The translations under genes were made by a program, and so were the position numbers. The notes below the pieces were generated by a model. That model did no database searches and had not been told where the DNA came from. It saw only the letters and a list, made by a program, of their open reading frames with translations. A stretch of DNA of 64,000 nt from Manis javanica (lineage: Eukaryota > Chordata > Mammalia > Pholidota > Manidae), in assembly GCF_040802235.1 (NCBI RefSeq), contig NC_133158.1:26105001-26169000 (forward strand), written 5' to 3'. Shown piece after piece: positions 44,878 through 57,630 of the stretch. Each line of letters begins with the position of its first letter. Positions within the stretch are counted from its first letter, which is position 1.

Positions 44878-47508
44878 CATCACTCTATTAACAAAACCAG
44901 ACAAAGATACCACAAAAAAAGAAAATTACAGACCAATATCTCTGATGAACATAGATGCAAAATACTCAACAAAATATTAGCAAACTGAATTCAAAAATAC
45001 ATCAAAAAGATCATCCATCATGATCAAGTGGGATTTATTCTAGCGATGCAAGGATGGTACAATATTTGAAAGTTCATCAACATCATACACCACATCAACA
45101 AAAAGGACAAAAATCACATGATCATTTCAATACATGCTGAGAAAGCATTTGACAAAATTCAACATCCATTCATGATAAAAACCCTCAACAATGGGTATAG
45201 AAGGCAAGTAACTCAATATAATAAAGGCCATATATGACAAACCCACAGCCAACATCATACTTAACAAAGAAAAACTGAAAGCTTTTCATTTAAGATCAGG
45301 AACAAGACAAGGATGCCCACTCTCCCCACTTTTAGTCAACATAGTACTGGAGGCCCAGCCACGGCAATCAGACAAAACAAAGAAAAGGCATCCAGATTGG
45401 TAAGGGAGAAATTAAATTGTCCCTGTTTGCAGATGACATGATATTGTACATAAAGAATCCACTCCAACCCTACTAGAACTAATATCTGAATTCAAAGCTG
45501 CAGGATACAAAATTAATACACAGAAATCTGTTGCATTCCTATACACTAACGATGAACTAGCAGAAAGAGAAATCAGGAAAACAATTTCATTTACAAAAAA
45601 CTGCATCAAAAAGAATAAAATACCTAGGAATAAACCTAACAAAGGAGGTGTAAGGCCCATACCCTGAAAACCACAAGACACTCATGAGAGAAATTAAAGA
45701 AGACATCAATATATATAGAAATACATTCCATACTCATGGATAGGAACAATTAATATTATCAAAAATATTGATATTGTCAAAATCAGTCAAAATTTAGCCA
45801 TCCTGCCTAAAGCATCTATAGATTCAATGCAATCCCTATCAAAATATCAACAGCATTTTTCAACAAACTAGAGCAAATAGTTTTAAAATTCATATGGAAC
45901 CACAAAAGACCCCAAATAGCCAAAGCAATCCTGAGAAAGAAGAATAAAGCTGGGGGGATTATACTTACCAACTTCAAGTTCTAGTACAAAGCCATAGTAA
46001 TAAAAAAAATTTGGTACTGACTCAAGAACAGACCCATATATCAATGGAATGGAATAGAGAGCCCAGATATTAATCCACAAATATATGGCCAATTAATATA
46101 TGATAAAGGAGCCATGGATATACAATGGAGAAATGACAGCCTCTTCAACAACTGGTGTTGGCAAAACTGGACAGCTACATGTAAGAAATGAATTACTGTC
46201 TAACTCCATACACAAAAGTAAACTTGAAATGGATACAAGACCTGAATGTAAGTCATGAAACCATAAAACTCTTAAACAACGGCAAAACTCTTGAATATAA
46301 ACATGAGCAACTTTTTCTTGAACACATCTCCTCGGGCAAGGGAAACAAAAGCAAAAATGAACAAATGGGACTATATATCAAGCTAAAAAGCTTCCGTACA
46401 GCAAAGGACACCATCAGTAGAACAAAAAGGCATCCTACAGTATGGGAGACTATATTTGTAAATTACATATCTGATAAGGGTTTAACATCCAAAATATATA
46501 AAGAACTCACACGCCTCAACACTCAGAAAGCAAATAACCCAATTAAAAAATGGGCAGAGGATCTGAACAGACATTTCTCCAAAGAAGAAATTCAGATGAC
46601 CAACAGGCACATGAAAAGATGCTCCACATCACTAATCATCAGGGAAAAAATGAAAATTAAAACCACAATGAGATCCCACCCCACACCAGTTAGGATGGCC
46701 AACATCCAAAAGGCAAGGAACAACAAGTGCTGGTGAGGATGTGGAGAAGGGGGAACCCTTCTACACTGTTGGTGGGAATGTAAATTAGTTCAATTACTGT
46801 GGAAAGCAATATGGAGGTTCCTCAAAAAACTAAAAATGGAAATACCATTTGACCCAGGAATTCCACTCCTAGGAATTTACCCAAAGAAAAAAAGATCCCA
46901 GATTCAAAAAGACATATGCACCCCTATGTTTATTGCAGCACTATTTATAATAGCCAAGACAGGGAAGCAACCTAAGTGTCCATCAGTAGATAAATGGATG
47001 AAGAAGATGTGGTACATATACACAATGGAATATTATTCAGCCATAAGAAGAAAACAGATCCTACCATTTGCAACAACATGGATGGAGTTAGAGGGTATTA
47101 TGCTCAGATGGAGAAAGACAAGTACCAAATGATTTCACTCATTAGTGGAGTGTAACAATGAGGCAAAACTGAAGGAACAAAACCTCAGCAAACCCACAGG
47201 CTCCAAGAAGGGACTAATGGTCACCAAAGGGAAAGGGATTGTGGAGGTTGGGTGGGGAGTGAGAGAGAAGGGGGTTAAGGGGTATTATGATTAGCATAAA
47301 TAATGTAGTGGGGGGGCATGGGGAAGGCAGTATAGCACAAAAAAGACCAAGTAGTGATTCTATAGCATGTTACTATGCGGATGGACAGGGACTGCAGTGG
47401 GGTGTGTGTGTGTGGGAACTTGATAATATGGGTGAATGTAGTAACCATAATGTTTTTCATGTGAAACTTTCATAAAGATTATAGCAATTATACCTTAATT
47501 AAAAAAAA
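44878..47508 (+). mobile_element. 5'-truncated, decayed L1 (sense to ARL8B)
   Basis: It starts abruptly inside the ORF2 reverse-transcriptase domain and runs through the ORF2 C-terminus and 3' UTR to an A-run at about 47500. It matches the young L1 at 57.8-60.4 kb across its whole length in inverted orientation, but carries many changes. The 3' UTR has the G-rich stretch (47240-47300) typical of L1. I could not find a convincing target-site duplication. Confidence 0.9.
44890..47132 (+). pseudogene. L1 ORF2 remnant (reverse transcriptase to C-terminus)
   Basis: Recognisable blocks in order are the '[11 protein letters not shown]' segment (frame of 44741-44980), the catalytic FADD region (DNA around 45425-45450), a 182-codon stretch at 46188-46736 covering the region before the cysteine motif, and the C-terminal '[13 protein letters not shown]' segment (46836-47132). 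These lie in different frames with stops between, so the gene has several frameshifts and cannot encode a working enzyme. The endonuclease domain is absent through 5' truncation. Confidence 0.9.
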
Positions 47509-48779
47509 TGGCACAGACTCTTTTGTGGGCTTGGAAGCCTTTGCTATTTAATTTGAAAAGGAATGTTTCTAACCCTGGGAAGTTATTTAGGTCTGTGTAG
47601 TCCTACTGAAGAGAAAATTGGTATAATCTCTGTGTTTCAAACATTAAGGATATATCTGATCTTTTGGGATTTAAGTTGGGATTTTTCTTAGGTGGTTGAT
47701 AAGCGCATAGATAGTATGAGACTCAATATCTTACTTCTCTGTTAGGTTGTGTCACTGATTATTTTACTGTATGGTTGAAAAGACAAAGTGTGATCTTCGG
47801 TCCTCATATCCTAGTTGAGGTGGTTTGATATCTGCTTAGACAGTGTAGTCTGTTGTGGATTTATAGTGCTCGAAGTGCTCATAGACACTGGTTCATCTTG
47901 AAGCGTGTGGACATCATCATGAAACAAGACAGGAAATGGCTGTACCACTCACCGTATCTTGTAGTAAGGGTAGTTAACATGAAGAATGTTTCTAGACATC
48001 GTTTTGTTTCTTAATGATTCTTTTCTTTTATCTCAAACAGGGCATTCAATAAAAATCTTTTCATGTATTTAGTTAATGAAATAGTTGACTATTTTATGAA
48101 GTGCTTTCATTTACAGTAAATTGTATGATTCTTTCAGCCCCTATTCTTGTTCAGCAGATATTGGTTTATGGAAGATAGAGGTTAATTGACCCAGTTTTAG
48201 ATAGGCCTGGAATTCAACTGCAACTCTCAGTCCGAATGTTCTGTTCTGTAAAAAAGGTGAGCTATAAATCCCTATTTACACACAAATCCTTTAGGACCTT
48301 GCTTTACTACTTGATATATACAGCTCTTCCAAGTCCTGTGGACTGAGGCTAGCTTGGAAATTAGATGTGACCCCTTGTGGTGTTCCTTATGTGTTAACTC
48401 TCTTAAGCTCTTTGTTGCCAAATGCTTTTAAGTCTACTTTCCTGGTTGTTGCAATGCTTCTCTGTATTATCTTTACTAGGGATACTTAAAAAACTTAGCT
48501 TTTTGTTTTTGTTATTTTTGGCAGATTTTGTGAGGTGGGGGGTGCTTAAATTTGCCAGTGAAAATTAGCAAGATGGGTGTGGAGGGAAGGACGGAGGAAG
48601 CAGTCTTGAGACACTCAAGACACAAACCGTTTTCTTTGTCTACAGTACATTTTTTATCTCCTTGTTCTCCTTTTCCCTTAGATGGCACTGTCTTACTCAT
48701 TGTTGAGGTCACAAATCTGAAACCTTCTACTAACTCTTCTCCCTGGCAAAATTAATGGCCCTTTGCTCTGTTTTCATAG
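47509..48779. other. Intronic DNA, nothing recognised
   Basis: Frames of 66-67 codons on opposite strands near 48.5-48.75 kb overlap and lack motifs. No exon candidate. Confidence 0.35.
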
Positions 48780-48925
48780 CAGTTTGTTCAAACTTGTATT
48801 TGTTTGTGTCAGTTATCTGTTCATTTGTCTCTACTTCCAGACTGCAAATTATCTTTTTATTTATGGCCCTTAAATGTAGCTCCCGGCCTGACTCATTAGG
48901 TTCTCCATAATGATTGACTTAATAG
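48780..48925 (+). repeat. L2-like LINE 3' fragment
   Basis: 'tctgttcatttgtctctacttccagactgcaaattatc' and 'gtagctcccggcctgactcattaggttctccataatg' fit a decayed L2 end. Confidence 0.45.
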
Positions 48926-48929
48926 AGTG

Positions 48930-49135
48930 AGGCATTGTAGGGTAAATTTAAGTATGTTGGGTCAGACTGGACTAATTTGAATTCTAGATCTGCTAGAGCT
49001 CTGTGGTGCTCTCAGAGCTGCAGTTTCTTCATGGGGATTTGGAGTGAGAATTGTTGCCTCATGGGCTTATGGTGTGAGGTAACATATTCAGCACAGTTCT
49101 GTCATGAAATGAATGCTTCATAGTTGGTAATTACC
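48930..49135 (+). repeat. MIR SINE, sense
   Basis: 'attctagatctgctagagctctgtggtgctctcagagctgcagtttcttcatggggatttgg', 'gggcttatggtgtgaggtaacatattcagcacag'. Decayed but in MIR order. Confidence 0.6.
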
Positions 49136-49734
49136 ACTGTTGCTGATGTGATATTTAGGGATTAGGGCAGGAGCTTGTGGGTCAGTTAGGTGGTAGATGA
49201 AATGGAACCACCGTCACCCATCATGTGATCACTGAGTAGGGATTCAGTTTCAGAGGGGGATAAAATGTTCCTGAGTTCCAGGATGGAGGTGTACTGGGCA
49301 CTAGGGACCAGTTTCTGATTCTTGATGAAGGTTTTCTGTCATTGTGAGAGAGAAACTACCGTAACAAATTGTGCTTTGCCAAAACCCACTATAGATGTGC
49401 TAGGATGTTTGGGTAACTTGCTGAAAGTTTGGCAGTTTATTTGGATTGTCTTCCTGTTGGTAAATTTGATTGTAGTCACTCATTTTGGCTTGGTGGGAGA
49501 GATTGTGATTACTCTAAGTTTGTATTTTACTGCGTACCGCTAGTGGAATATGAACATAGCATATATTTACAACCTACCAATTGGCCATAGAGTTTGTGTT
49601 TTGTTGTTGCTATTGTTGAGCAACCTAACATTGGATTTCAAGCTTCTGTACAAAAAATGACGCTTGGTTGTCTATCAACAAATAACCCTCAAATGGCCTG
49701 AAACATTATACTGGTGTAGAAAGTAACACTAGGG

Positions 49735-49870
49735 CTTTGTAATTCAGGCCTGGGTCAAATCTCAGTTTTGTTGCTGGGTGTGTGACTTTGTGATCTTGAT
49801 CTCAAGCTTACTTTTCTGTAATATGCCGTTAAAGTGAATGGTATCATGCTGCTGTTATCCTCATCATCAT
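49735..49870 (+). repeat. MIR SINE, sense, partial
   Basis: 'caggcctgggtcaaatctcagttttgttgctgggtgtgtgactttgtgatcttgatctcaagc', then 'tgtaatatgccgttaaagtgaatgg'. Confidence 0.6.
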
Positions 49871-51984
49871 TATTATTATTAATAGTGTTAATCAGTGACA
49901 TGTATCCTAGCTAATAACAATGATGTATTCTTGATGCAGGAATCAAATAATAACTGGGAAACATTCTTGTCACTCCAACCTCTTCCTACACTTTTGGTTC
50001 CCTGCCAAGCTCCCCAACTGGATGGTTGTAAGTGGGGCTGTAGATAGCTGCTGAATAAATAATGATGTTAGCATCTGGAAGGCTCTGCAGTTTGGAACCT
50101 GAACAGTGTATAATGACTCAGTATTTCACGACTGAAAATCATTTAAGAGCTGAGTTTCAGTGTGAAGCAGTGCTGGTAACACTGACTGGGCTACTGGAGT
50201 AGCTTTACAGTGTTTAGTGTTTCTTTGAGGACACCCAGAGAGAGCCAGAGAGTGAAAAATAGCCATTGAAAGAGACTGTATTCAGACCATGGTATTTTCT
50301 GCCGCCATACCACTGAACTACGAAACTGATAAATGTAGAAGCAGATATGTCTCTACTCTGCTTAATAAACAGATAGCGAAAAGATCTGCCATACTCTAAA
50401 ATGTTTTTAGGGAATTAATAACTTTAATATCTTAAAAAGTAAACTTTGTTACTAAACATGTTACAGTGAGGGGAAACAAAACAATCTACATAATGTTACT
50501 AGTGGAGGAGACAAGGTTGCAAATCCACCAGGCAAGAAAATGTTACAAGTAGGCAATAAAGGACTAAATAAATTAAAATCCAGGTTTTAATGGATCCAAT
50601 GATAGATAGGTACTCAGTTTGCTTTTTCCAGGGTCTGACATCAAATTTGTGTTTATAAATATTTTCCTCCATCCACTACTGCTGTCAAGGATAACTGGGC
50701 TAGTTTTTAAGATAAATGAGGATTACCTGTCTGTTTTTGACATACCTGTCCCTGTGGAGCAGGGTTTTAGTAGCTTCATTTATCTTCCATTGGAAAAAAG
50801 ATATCTTATGGTGACTGATAAGATGTCATGCATATACTGTCATGTGGCATGATATGCTATAATCCTTGGTTACATTTAGACGATTTTTCCTTCTAACATT
50901 TAAAGGTTCCTAGTTGCAGTAAGTGGGAGTCATGGGTTAAATTCCAAGCTGGGTGCCAGTTTCTGGATAACTTCTCAGTAAGGTCTCTGTCATTTGCTTA
51001 ATTGCAGGTCTAAATAGCCACTAGTGGGTGTTACAGTTTCAGTGAGCAGTGAAGTTTATTTCCCTGGAAGTAGAGTGAGGTTGATTCAAAAACTTGTATG
51101 AAATGTTTTTCACCAGTCACATTTCTTCATGGACCAGGAAAAACTGCTATATAACTTCCGTTAAAGAAATGGAGCTGAACCAGAAGCAGAGGTAGTTAAT
51201 GGATGATATTGGGCCTGGGAATTCTGAATGACTCAATTCAATTCTTACAGGGTGTTCTGTCTTAAAGAAATTAGGGCAATATGCTATGCAAAGCTTGCAG
51301 GGCCCCCAGTGGCCTTCCTAGACATATTCTTTCAGAGGTAGCAATGGTCATGGCATCTTTCTATACAAGATTTTAGTGGCTTGTTTACTTCACCTAGGGA
51401 CCATCTATGGCAGTTCTAAAAGTAGTGCTCTCCTGTTCATTGGGAACTAAGCCTCATGGCTAAATTAGAACAGATTAATCTTGTCCTTAATTATCTTACT
51501 TAGTGAATGTTGAAGCAGGTTTCCAGACTGCTTAAAATTGAGCTAATAGTGCAGTCAGAAGAGAAAAGACTCTCAGGGAAGTGTGGAACTGTGATCTGTG
51601 GTATTGTAAAAATAGTTGTTTGTAAGAAACGGTTCCTGGGGCATGAGGAAACATTGGCGAGTTGCTTCTGGTAACCTCCTGGTGTGGGGGTTTGGGGGTG
51701 GGGTTTTGGTATGCTCCCATTCCCCTACCCTCTACCCACTAGCATTTGGTTGAACAAAATCGACAATCTAGACTATTCAGCCAATGATAGTCTAGATTCA
51801 CTGCGGAAGAAAAACATGAATAGTTCTCTATGTCAAGAGCTGTTATCCCCAAATCATAAACAAATCTTGTAGTTTATAGAACTTTGCTCCTTAAGGTTAG
51901 CCAGCGATCTAACCTTTTTCCTTTTACTGTCTTATTATACTTGTTTTAGGACAGGGTTTCAACCTTTTTTAAGACAGTGAACTA
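49871..51984. other. Intronic DNA, nothing recognised
   Basis: No exon candidate and no nameable repeat. Frames of 62-77 codons lack motifs. Two near-identical 12-bp words, 'caatctagacta' and 'gatagtctagat', at 51762-51793 form a small inverted repeat. Confidence 0.35.
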
Positions 51985-53640
51985 CTTTTTGGTATCAGGG
52001 TAATGCTAGGCTCATAAAATGAGTTGGCAAATGTTCCTGCCTCTTCCATATTTTGGGAAGAGATTATGTAGAATTGGTGTTATTTCTTATTTAAATGTTT
52101 GGTAGAGTTCACCAGTGAAACCATCTGAGTCTGGAGATTTCTTTTTAAAGAAGATTTTGAATTACTAATTTCATTGCTTTAATACATAGAGGACTGTTCA
52201 TGTTTTTCTTCCTGGGTGAGTTTTGGTAGATTGTGGCCTTCAGGAAATTAGTTCATTTCATTGGAGTAGTTGAATTTATGTGCATAGAGTTTATAGTATT
52301 TCCTTCTTACCCCTGTAATATCTGTTGATTTTAGTGATATCCCTTCTTTCATTATTGATACTGGTAATTTTTCTATCCTCTGTTTTTCTTTGTCACTTTA
52401 TTAATTTTATCTTTTTAGAAAATCCACTTTTGGATTTACTGATTTATTTCTATGAATTTTCTGTTCAATATTATTGATTACTGCTCTTACTATTTACATC
52501 TGCTTAGTTTAGATGTATTTTGCTCTTTTACCCCGGTTTTATTGTGATATAATTGACATGCAGCACTTTGTAAGGCATATAGTGTAATGTCTTTCATACA
52601 TTGTCATATGATTATCTAACAGCTGTCATAAAAAAAAAAGAAAAAACATTTTTTCTTTGGGATTAAAACTCTTAAGATTTACTCTTACAACTTGAAAATA
52701 CACCATACATCTATGTTAACTGGTTATCATGTTGGATATATTTTGCTATTTTTCTAATTTCTTTTAGTTGCTTATTTGAGACCTCTCTCTTCTAATATGA
52801 GCATTTGAGTCTCTAAACTTCCTTCTAAGTTTTGCTTTAACCGTATCCCACAAATTTTGATGTTTTTCATTTAGTTCAAAATATTTTCTCATTTTCCTTG
52901 AGACTTCCTCCTGAAAAAGAGCAGAATACACATTGTGTATAAATTTCTATAAATGTCAGTTAGTTATTGATTGTTGGTGATGTGAAATTCTATACACTTG
53001 GGTTTTCTTGTTATTTGATGTATCAATTAACCTGAAAAGAATGCTGAGGTCCTTAGAATTGTGGGTTTTATCCTTCTTTCAGTCCCATCACTTTTAACTT
53101 CTTGTATTTTGAAGTTTTGTTGCTAGGTACATATGCATTTAAGGTGTTATATGCTCTTGATGAATTGATAATTTTATTATTATGTGGTGTCCCTCTTTAT
53201 CCTAGGTAGTTTTCCTTGCTCGTGGTCTACTTTGGTATTAATGTAGCTCCAGCTTTCTTTTGCTTAGTGGTTGTGTGATATTACATTTTCCATAGTTTTA
53301 CTTTTAACCTGGCTCTTTCATATACTGAAAATGGGTTTCTTGTAGATGTGTTTTCTGTTTGTCTCCTTTGTTTTTTTGCTCTTCTGTTTCCTCTTTCCTG
53401 CTTTCTTTTCAGTTGGACTCTTTTTCACTATTTTAATTTATTGGGATTTTGACTGTTCTCTTAGTGAATGTTTGAGGGACTGCGGTATACGTAGTTTACG
53501 TAGTTCACTTAGAATTAACATACCACTTCATGTGAAATGTAGAAAACTTACCCACCATATCACCTTTTCACTTTATGTTGAATTATAATATACATACATT
53601 GAAAACCAATACCAGACAGTGTTGTAATTTTTGCTTTCAA
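51985..53640 (-). mobile_element. Old L1 ORF2, antisense, interrupted by younger L1 pieces
   Basis: 'ttggtatcagggtaatgctaggctcataaaatgagttggcaaatgttcc' corresponds to the antisense of the ORF2 region at about 60445 in the young L1. The order continues toward the 5' end of ORF2 ('gaatttatgtgcatagag', 'ccacttttggatttactg', 'ctaaacttccttctaag', 'ccttggtattaatgtagc'). The same element resumes at 54730 beyond a plus-strand L1 insertion. No open frame survives. Confidence 0.8.
52525..52740 (-). mobile_element. L1 3' UTR fragment inserted in older L1
   Basis: 'ccccggttttattgtgatataattgacatgcagcactttgtaaggcatatagtgtaatg' is the L1 3' UTR antisense start and breaks the ORF2 antisense text. An impure A/T-rich stretch follows at 52628-52660. 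Boundaries are approximate. Confidence 0.55.
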
Positions 53641-54725
53641 AAATCAAACACTTTACAACAAAGCAGAAGGCATCCTACAGTTTGAGAGAATATATTTGCA
53701 GATGATATATCCAGTAAGGGGCTAACATTCAAAACATATAGAGAACTCATATGACCCAACACCAAGAACACAAATAATTAAAAAATGGGCAGAGGATCTG
53801 AATATCTTTCCAAAGAAAACATACAGATGGCCATCAGGAACATGAAAAGATGCACCATATCACTAATAATTAGGGAAATGCAAATCAAATCACAATGAGG
53901 TATTACCTCAAACCAACAAAGAATGATTAATATCAGTAAGGTAAGAAATAGCAAGTGTTGGTGAGGATGTGGAGAAAAGGGAACCGTCCTACTCTCTTGG
54001 TGGGAATATAAATTGTTGAAGCCATTATGGAAAGCAGTGTGGAGGTTTCTCAAAAAACTGAAAATAGAAATGCCATACAACCCAGTAATTCTATTTCTAG
54101 AAATTTACCCAAAGAAAACAAAATCTAGGAGTTGAAAAAATATATATGCACCCCTATGTTTATTGCTGCATTATTTACAATAGTGAAGATAAGGAAGCAA
54201 CTAAAGTGTCCATCAATAGGTGAATAGATAAAGAAGATGTGGTACATGTATACAATGGAGTATTATTCAGCCATAAAAATGAAGGGAATCCTGCCATTTT
54301 TGCAACAACATGGATGGGTATAGAGGGTCTTATGCCAAGTGAAGTCAGGTGGAGAAATGTCAGACAAATACCATATGATTTCACTTATATGTGGAATCTA
54401 AAAACAAAACAAAACAAAAACCAAAATGAACAAAATAGCAATATACTCACAGACACTGAGAAATGACTGGTGGTTACCATGGGGGAGGTCCTGGGGCGGG
54501 GGTGAGTGAAATACGTGAAGGGGGTAAACAGGCACAAAATGTCAATTGTAATATAGTCACAGGGATGAAAGTACAGCATAGAGAATATGGTCAGTTCTGT
54601 AACATCTTTCTGTGTTAACAAACAGTAACTACACTAGTTGGGGTAAGCATTTAATATAACTGCCAAGTCACTATGTTATATGCTTAAACCAATATAATAT
54701 TGTATATCAGTCTTAAAAAAAATCA
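53640..54725 (+). mobile_element. 5'-truncated L1 3' end, plus strand, nested in an older minus-strand L1
   Basis: It carries the ORF2 C-terminal region ('gcagaggatctgaatatc', 'gcaagtgttggtgaggatgtggagaaaagggaacc', 'atggagtattattcagcc') and a 3' UTR ending 'tattgtatatcagtcttaaaaaaaatca'. The shared AAAAATCA at both edges (about 53639-53648 and 54715-54724) may be the target-site duplication. Removing it joins the two halves of the older L1. Confidence 0.75.
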
Positions 54726-54729
54726 TATG

Positions 54730-55245
54730 TTTTAAAGTATTCAAGAGGAATGAAATAATTTATTACATCTACTCAGATACTATCATTTCTATTGCTTCCT
54801 TTCAATTCCAGAAGTTCTAGGTTTCCTTCTGTAAGTTTCTCTTATGCCTGAAGAACTTTCTTTAGCATTTCTTCCAGAGCTTATCTGATGGCTACAAATT
54901 CATCTAGTTTTCCTTCATTTGAGAATGTCTTTATCATCTTTATTCCTAAAGATTATTTTTGCTGGATATAGAATTTGACACTGACAGTCCTTTCTTCCCC
55001 CCAGCACTTTTGAAAAGCCCTCTACTATTTCTGATGAGAAATTCATAGTCATTCAAACTGTTATTTTCATATGTCATGCATCATTTCTTTCTGGCTACTT
55101 TCAAGATTTTTTTTCTTTGTCTTTGGTTTCAGCAGTCTAATTATGATGTATCTGGATGTGGATTTCTTTGAGCTTATCCTGCTTTGAGTTCTTTGCTCAC
55201 TTTGTTTTTCACCAAATTTTGGGTGTTTTCAGCCATTCATTGTCT
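54730..55245 (-). mobile_element. Continuation of the older L1 (ORF2 start/ORF1 side), antisense
   Basis: 'gaagttctaggtttccttctgtaagtttctc', 'gagcttatctgatggctacaaattcatctagttttcc', 'tgctggatatagaatttgacactgacagtcc', 'ggcactttcaagatttt'-like text. This is L1 5'-side sequence in antisense, following on from 51985-53640. Confidence 0.65.
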
Positions 55246-55249
55246 CTCT

Positions 55250-55965
55250 TTCTCATTGAGGTATAATTGACATGTATTGGTTTCAGATGTACAACATAAT
55301 GATTTACTATTTGTATATGTTGCAAACTGATCACCATAAGTCTAGGTAACATCTGTGACCTTACATAAACAAAAAATTGTTTTTTTCCTGTGATGAGAAC
55401 TTTTAACATCTACTGTCTTAGCAAATTTCAAATATGTAATACAGTGTTAACTATAGTCACCATGCTGTACATTACATCCCATGACTTATTTGTAACTAGA
55501 ATTTTGTACCTTTGGACCTCCTTTACCCATTTATTCCACCCCTATCCCCTATCTGATAACCACCAATATGTTCTCTGTATCTATGAGTGTGGTTTTTGTT
55601 TTCTGTGTTTGTTGTTTGTTTTTTACAATCCATGTATAAGGGAGATCATAATGGTATTTCTTTCCGTGTCTGACTTATTTCACTTAGCATAATGCCCTCA
55701 CAGTTCATCCATTTTATCGCAAATAGCAAGATTTCATTCTTTTTTTATGAATGAATAATATTCTATGGTATATATACCACATTTTCTTTATTCATCTTTT
55801 GATGGACAATAAGGTTATTTCATATCTTGGCTATTGTAAATAATACTTTAAGGAACATGGGAGTGCATATCTTTTTGAGTTTGTGTTTTCATTTTCTTTT
55901 CATAAATGCACAGAAGTGGAATTGCTGGATCATTGGTATTTCTATTTTTTTATTTTTTTTAATTT
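55250..55965 (-). mobile_element. L1 3' end, antisense, 5'-truncated by later insertions
   Basis: 'attgaggtataattgacatgtattggtttcagatgtacaac', 'caccatgctgtacattacatccc', 'gacttatttcacttagcataatgcc', 'tttgatggacaataaggtta' and 'cagaagtggaattgctggatcattggt' give the L1 3' UTR and ORF2 end in antisense. The text stops at the T-rich tail of the ERV retrocopy at about 55945-55989. Its continuation would be expected beyond the young L1, outside this window. Confidence 0.8.
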
Positions 55966-57629
55966 ATTTTTTATTTTTTTTATTTTTTTGAGAGGGCATC
56001 TCTCATATTTATTGATCAAATGGTTGTCAACAACAATAAAATTCAGTATAGGGGGGTCAACGCTCAATGCACAATCACTAATCCATCTCAAGCCCAATTC
56101 TCGTCAGTCTCCAATCCTCCGAAGCATAACGAACAAGTTCTTACATGGTGAACGAATTCTTACATAGTGAATAAATTCTTACATGGTGAACAGTACAAGG
56201 GCAGTCATCACAGAAACTTTCGGTTTTGATCATGCAATATGACCTATAAACAATCAGGTCAAATATGAATATTCGTTTGATTTTTGTACTTGATCTATAT
56301 GTTGATCCCCCATTTCTCCTACTATTATTATTATTTTTATTTTTAATAAAATGCTGAAGTGGTAGGTAGATGCAAGATAAAGGTAGAAAACATAGTTTAG
56401 TGCTGTAAGAAGGCAAATGTAGATGATCAGATGATCAGGTGTGTGCCTATGGACTAAGTATTAATCCAGGCTAGACAAGGGCATCAAGACATCCACGGAT
56501 GCAGAAGATTTCTCTCAAAGCAGGGGGGGTGAGGTTCTGAGCCTCACCTCTGTTGATCCCCAAATTCTCACCTGATGGCCCCCCTGCGACTGTGCCTGTC
56601 TTAGGTTGTTCCTCCCTTGAGGAATCTTACCCGTCTCTGGCTAACCAGTCATCTTCCGGGGCCATACAGGGAAATGTAAAGTTGGTAAGTGAGAGAGAAG
56701 CCATATTGTTTGCAAAGGTTAGCTTTTTACTTCTTTGCAGATTTATGCCCTGTGGCTTCTATGCCCAGCACTTGTCTCAAGGTATCTTTACCCCCTGGAG
56801 GAATTATGATACTCGGTAAATTCGATATGAGGCACGAATTCTATTTAAGGGTTGTAATTAGGAAGGAAGAAGAAAAGCTATAGATGTAGCATACGAAGGA
56901 AACTTGGGAGGATTGATTATTTCTTTGACATATCTTCTTGTATAGTACCTTAAGTATGTATAGGTTTTAAACTACTAACTAATTTGCACACATATATTAA
57001 CATAATAGGAATACGGTGACATAAACAAAGCAAATCTATAATTACCATCCATCTCCAGTGAAGCCAAGAAAACCATTTAGGCACCCTAGGCATTTGTGAA
57101 AATTTATCTATGATATGATGGATATTGTCCAACTGTACTTGAACCATCAGACAAATTAAAGCAGCCCATTTCTGGGATCTGTTCACATCCCATATGTTCT
57201 TTTAACCATAGATAGTCTATAGTCATGAGATTTTGGAGTGCTACAACTTGCACCCCTCCCAACTCCTGGTTGAGTTCCAACAGTACAGATCCGGTCAAAT
57301 TCGTTGTCTCACTGTATGCACATGCCAGCCTAGACATCTCCCTCCTCATTCTTATGGCAAGTCCAGGAGATGGTGGGCTGGATGCAGCCACAACCGCAGC
57401 ATCGTCCGGATCCCTGTGGAGGCTTTTTGATGATCATCCCCCGGCACAAGTCCTCCAGAGAGTGCTGATGCCGGAAGCTCCTCCTCATATCGTATCTTAG
57501 TTCATTTTCTGGGTATCCAAGCTAGGCCTTGATCTCCTGCATAGAAACAAACAGACCCTTTGCCCACACTTTGACATGCCCTCTATACCACTGTGCAGAA
57601 CTCATTGGAGGTCAGCACACAGTAACTGC

Positions 57630-57630
<1 letters not shown>
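55945..57630 (-). mobile_element. Polyadenylated ERV-derived retrocopy, long copy with env end
   Basis: Read on the minus strand, the element runs from about 57630 through the 3' part of a retroviral env gene (pseudogene listed separately) and about 470 bp of untranslated sequence. It then enters the roughly 495-bp LTR-like terminus shared with 43111-43606, AATAAA (plus-strand TTTATT at 56008-56013) and an impure A-tail (55945-55989). An LTR provirus would not stop at the poly(A) signal with an A-tail, so this looks like reverse transcription of viral RNA by L1. A second homopolymer, 23 T on plus, abuts its 5' edge. The 5' boundary and target-site duplication are not resolved. Confidence 0.75.
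56950..57391 (-). pseudogene. Retroviral env TM (transmembrane subunit) remnant, frameshifted
   Basis: Two overlapping minus-strand frames cover the end of an endogenous retrovirus env gene. The first (57391-57104) includes 'LNQELGGVQVVALQNLMTID' followed by a C-x7-C loop, the arrangement of the TM heptad and disulfide-loop region. The second (57186-56950) includes 'KWFSWLHWRWMVIIDLLCLC', a tryptophan-rich membrane-proximal segment running into a membrane anchor, then a short tail and stop. The change of frame near 57110-57180 means the protein is broken. The surface subunit and everything upstream are missing. I cannot assign the genus, though the loop is unlike a typical gamma CX6CC. A non-functional fossil. 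Confidence 0.7.

Noticed and set aside
44878-47508. Functional L1 ORF2 on the plus strand
   Set aside because: The conserved blocks fall in different frames with stops between, and the endonuclease domain is missing.
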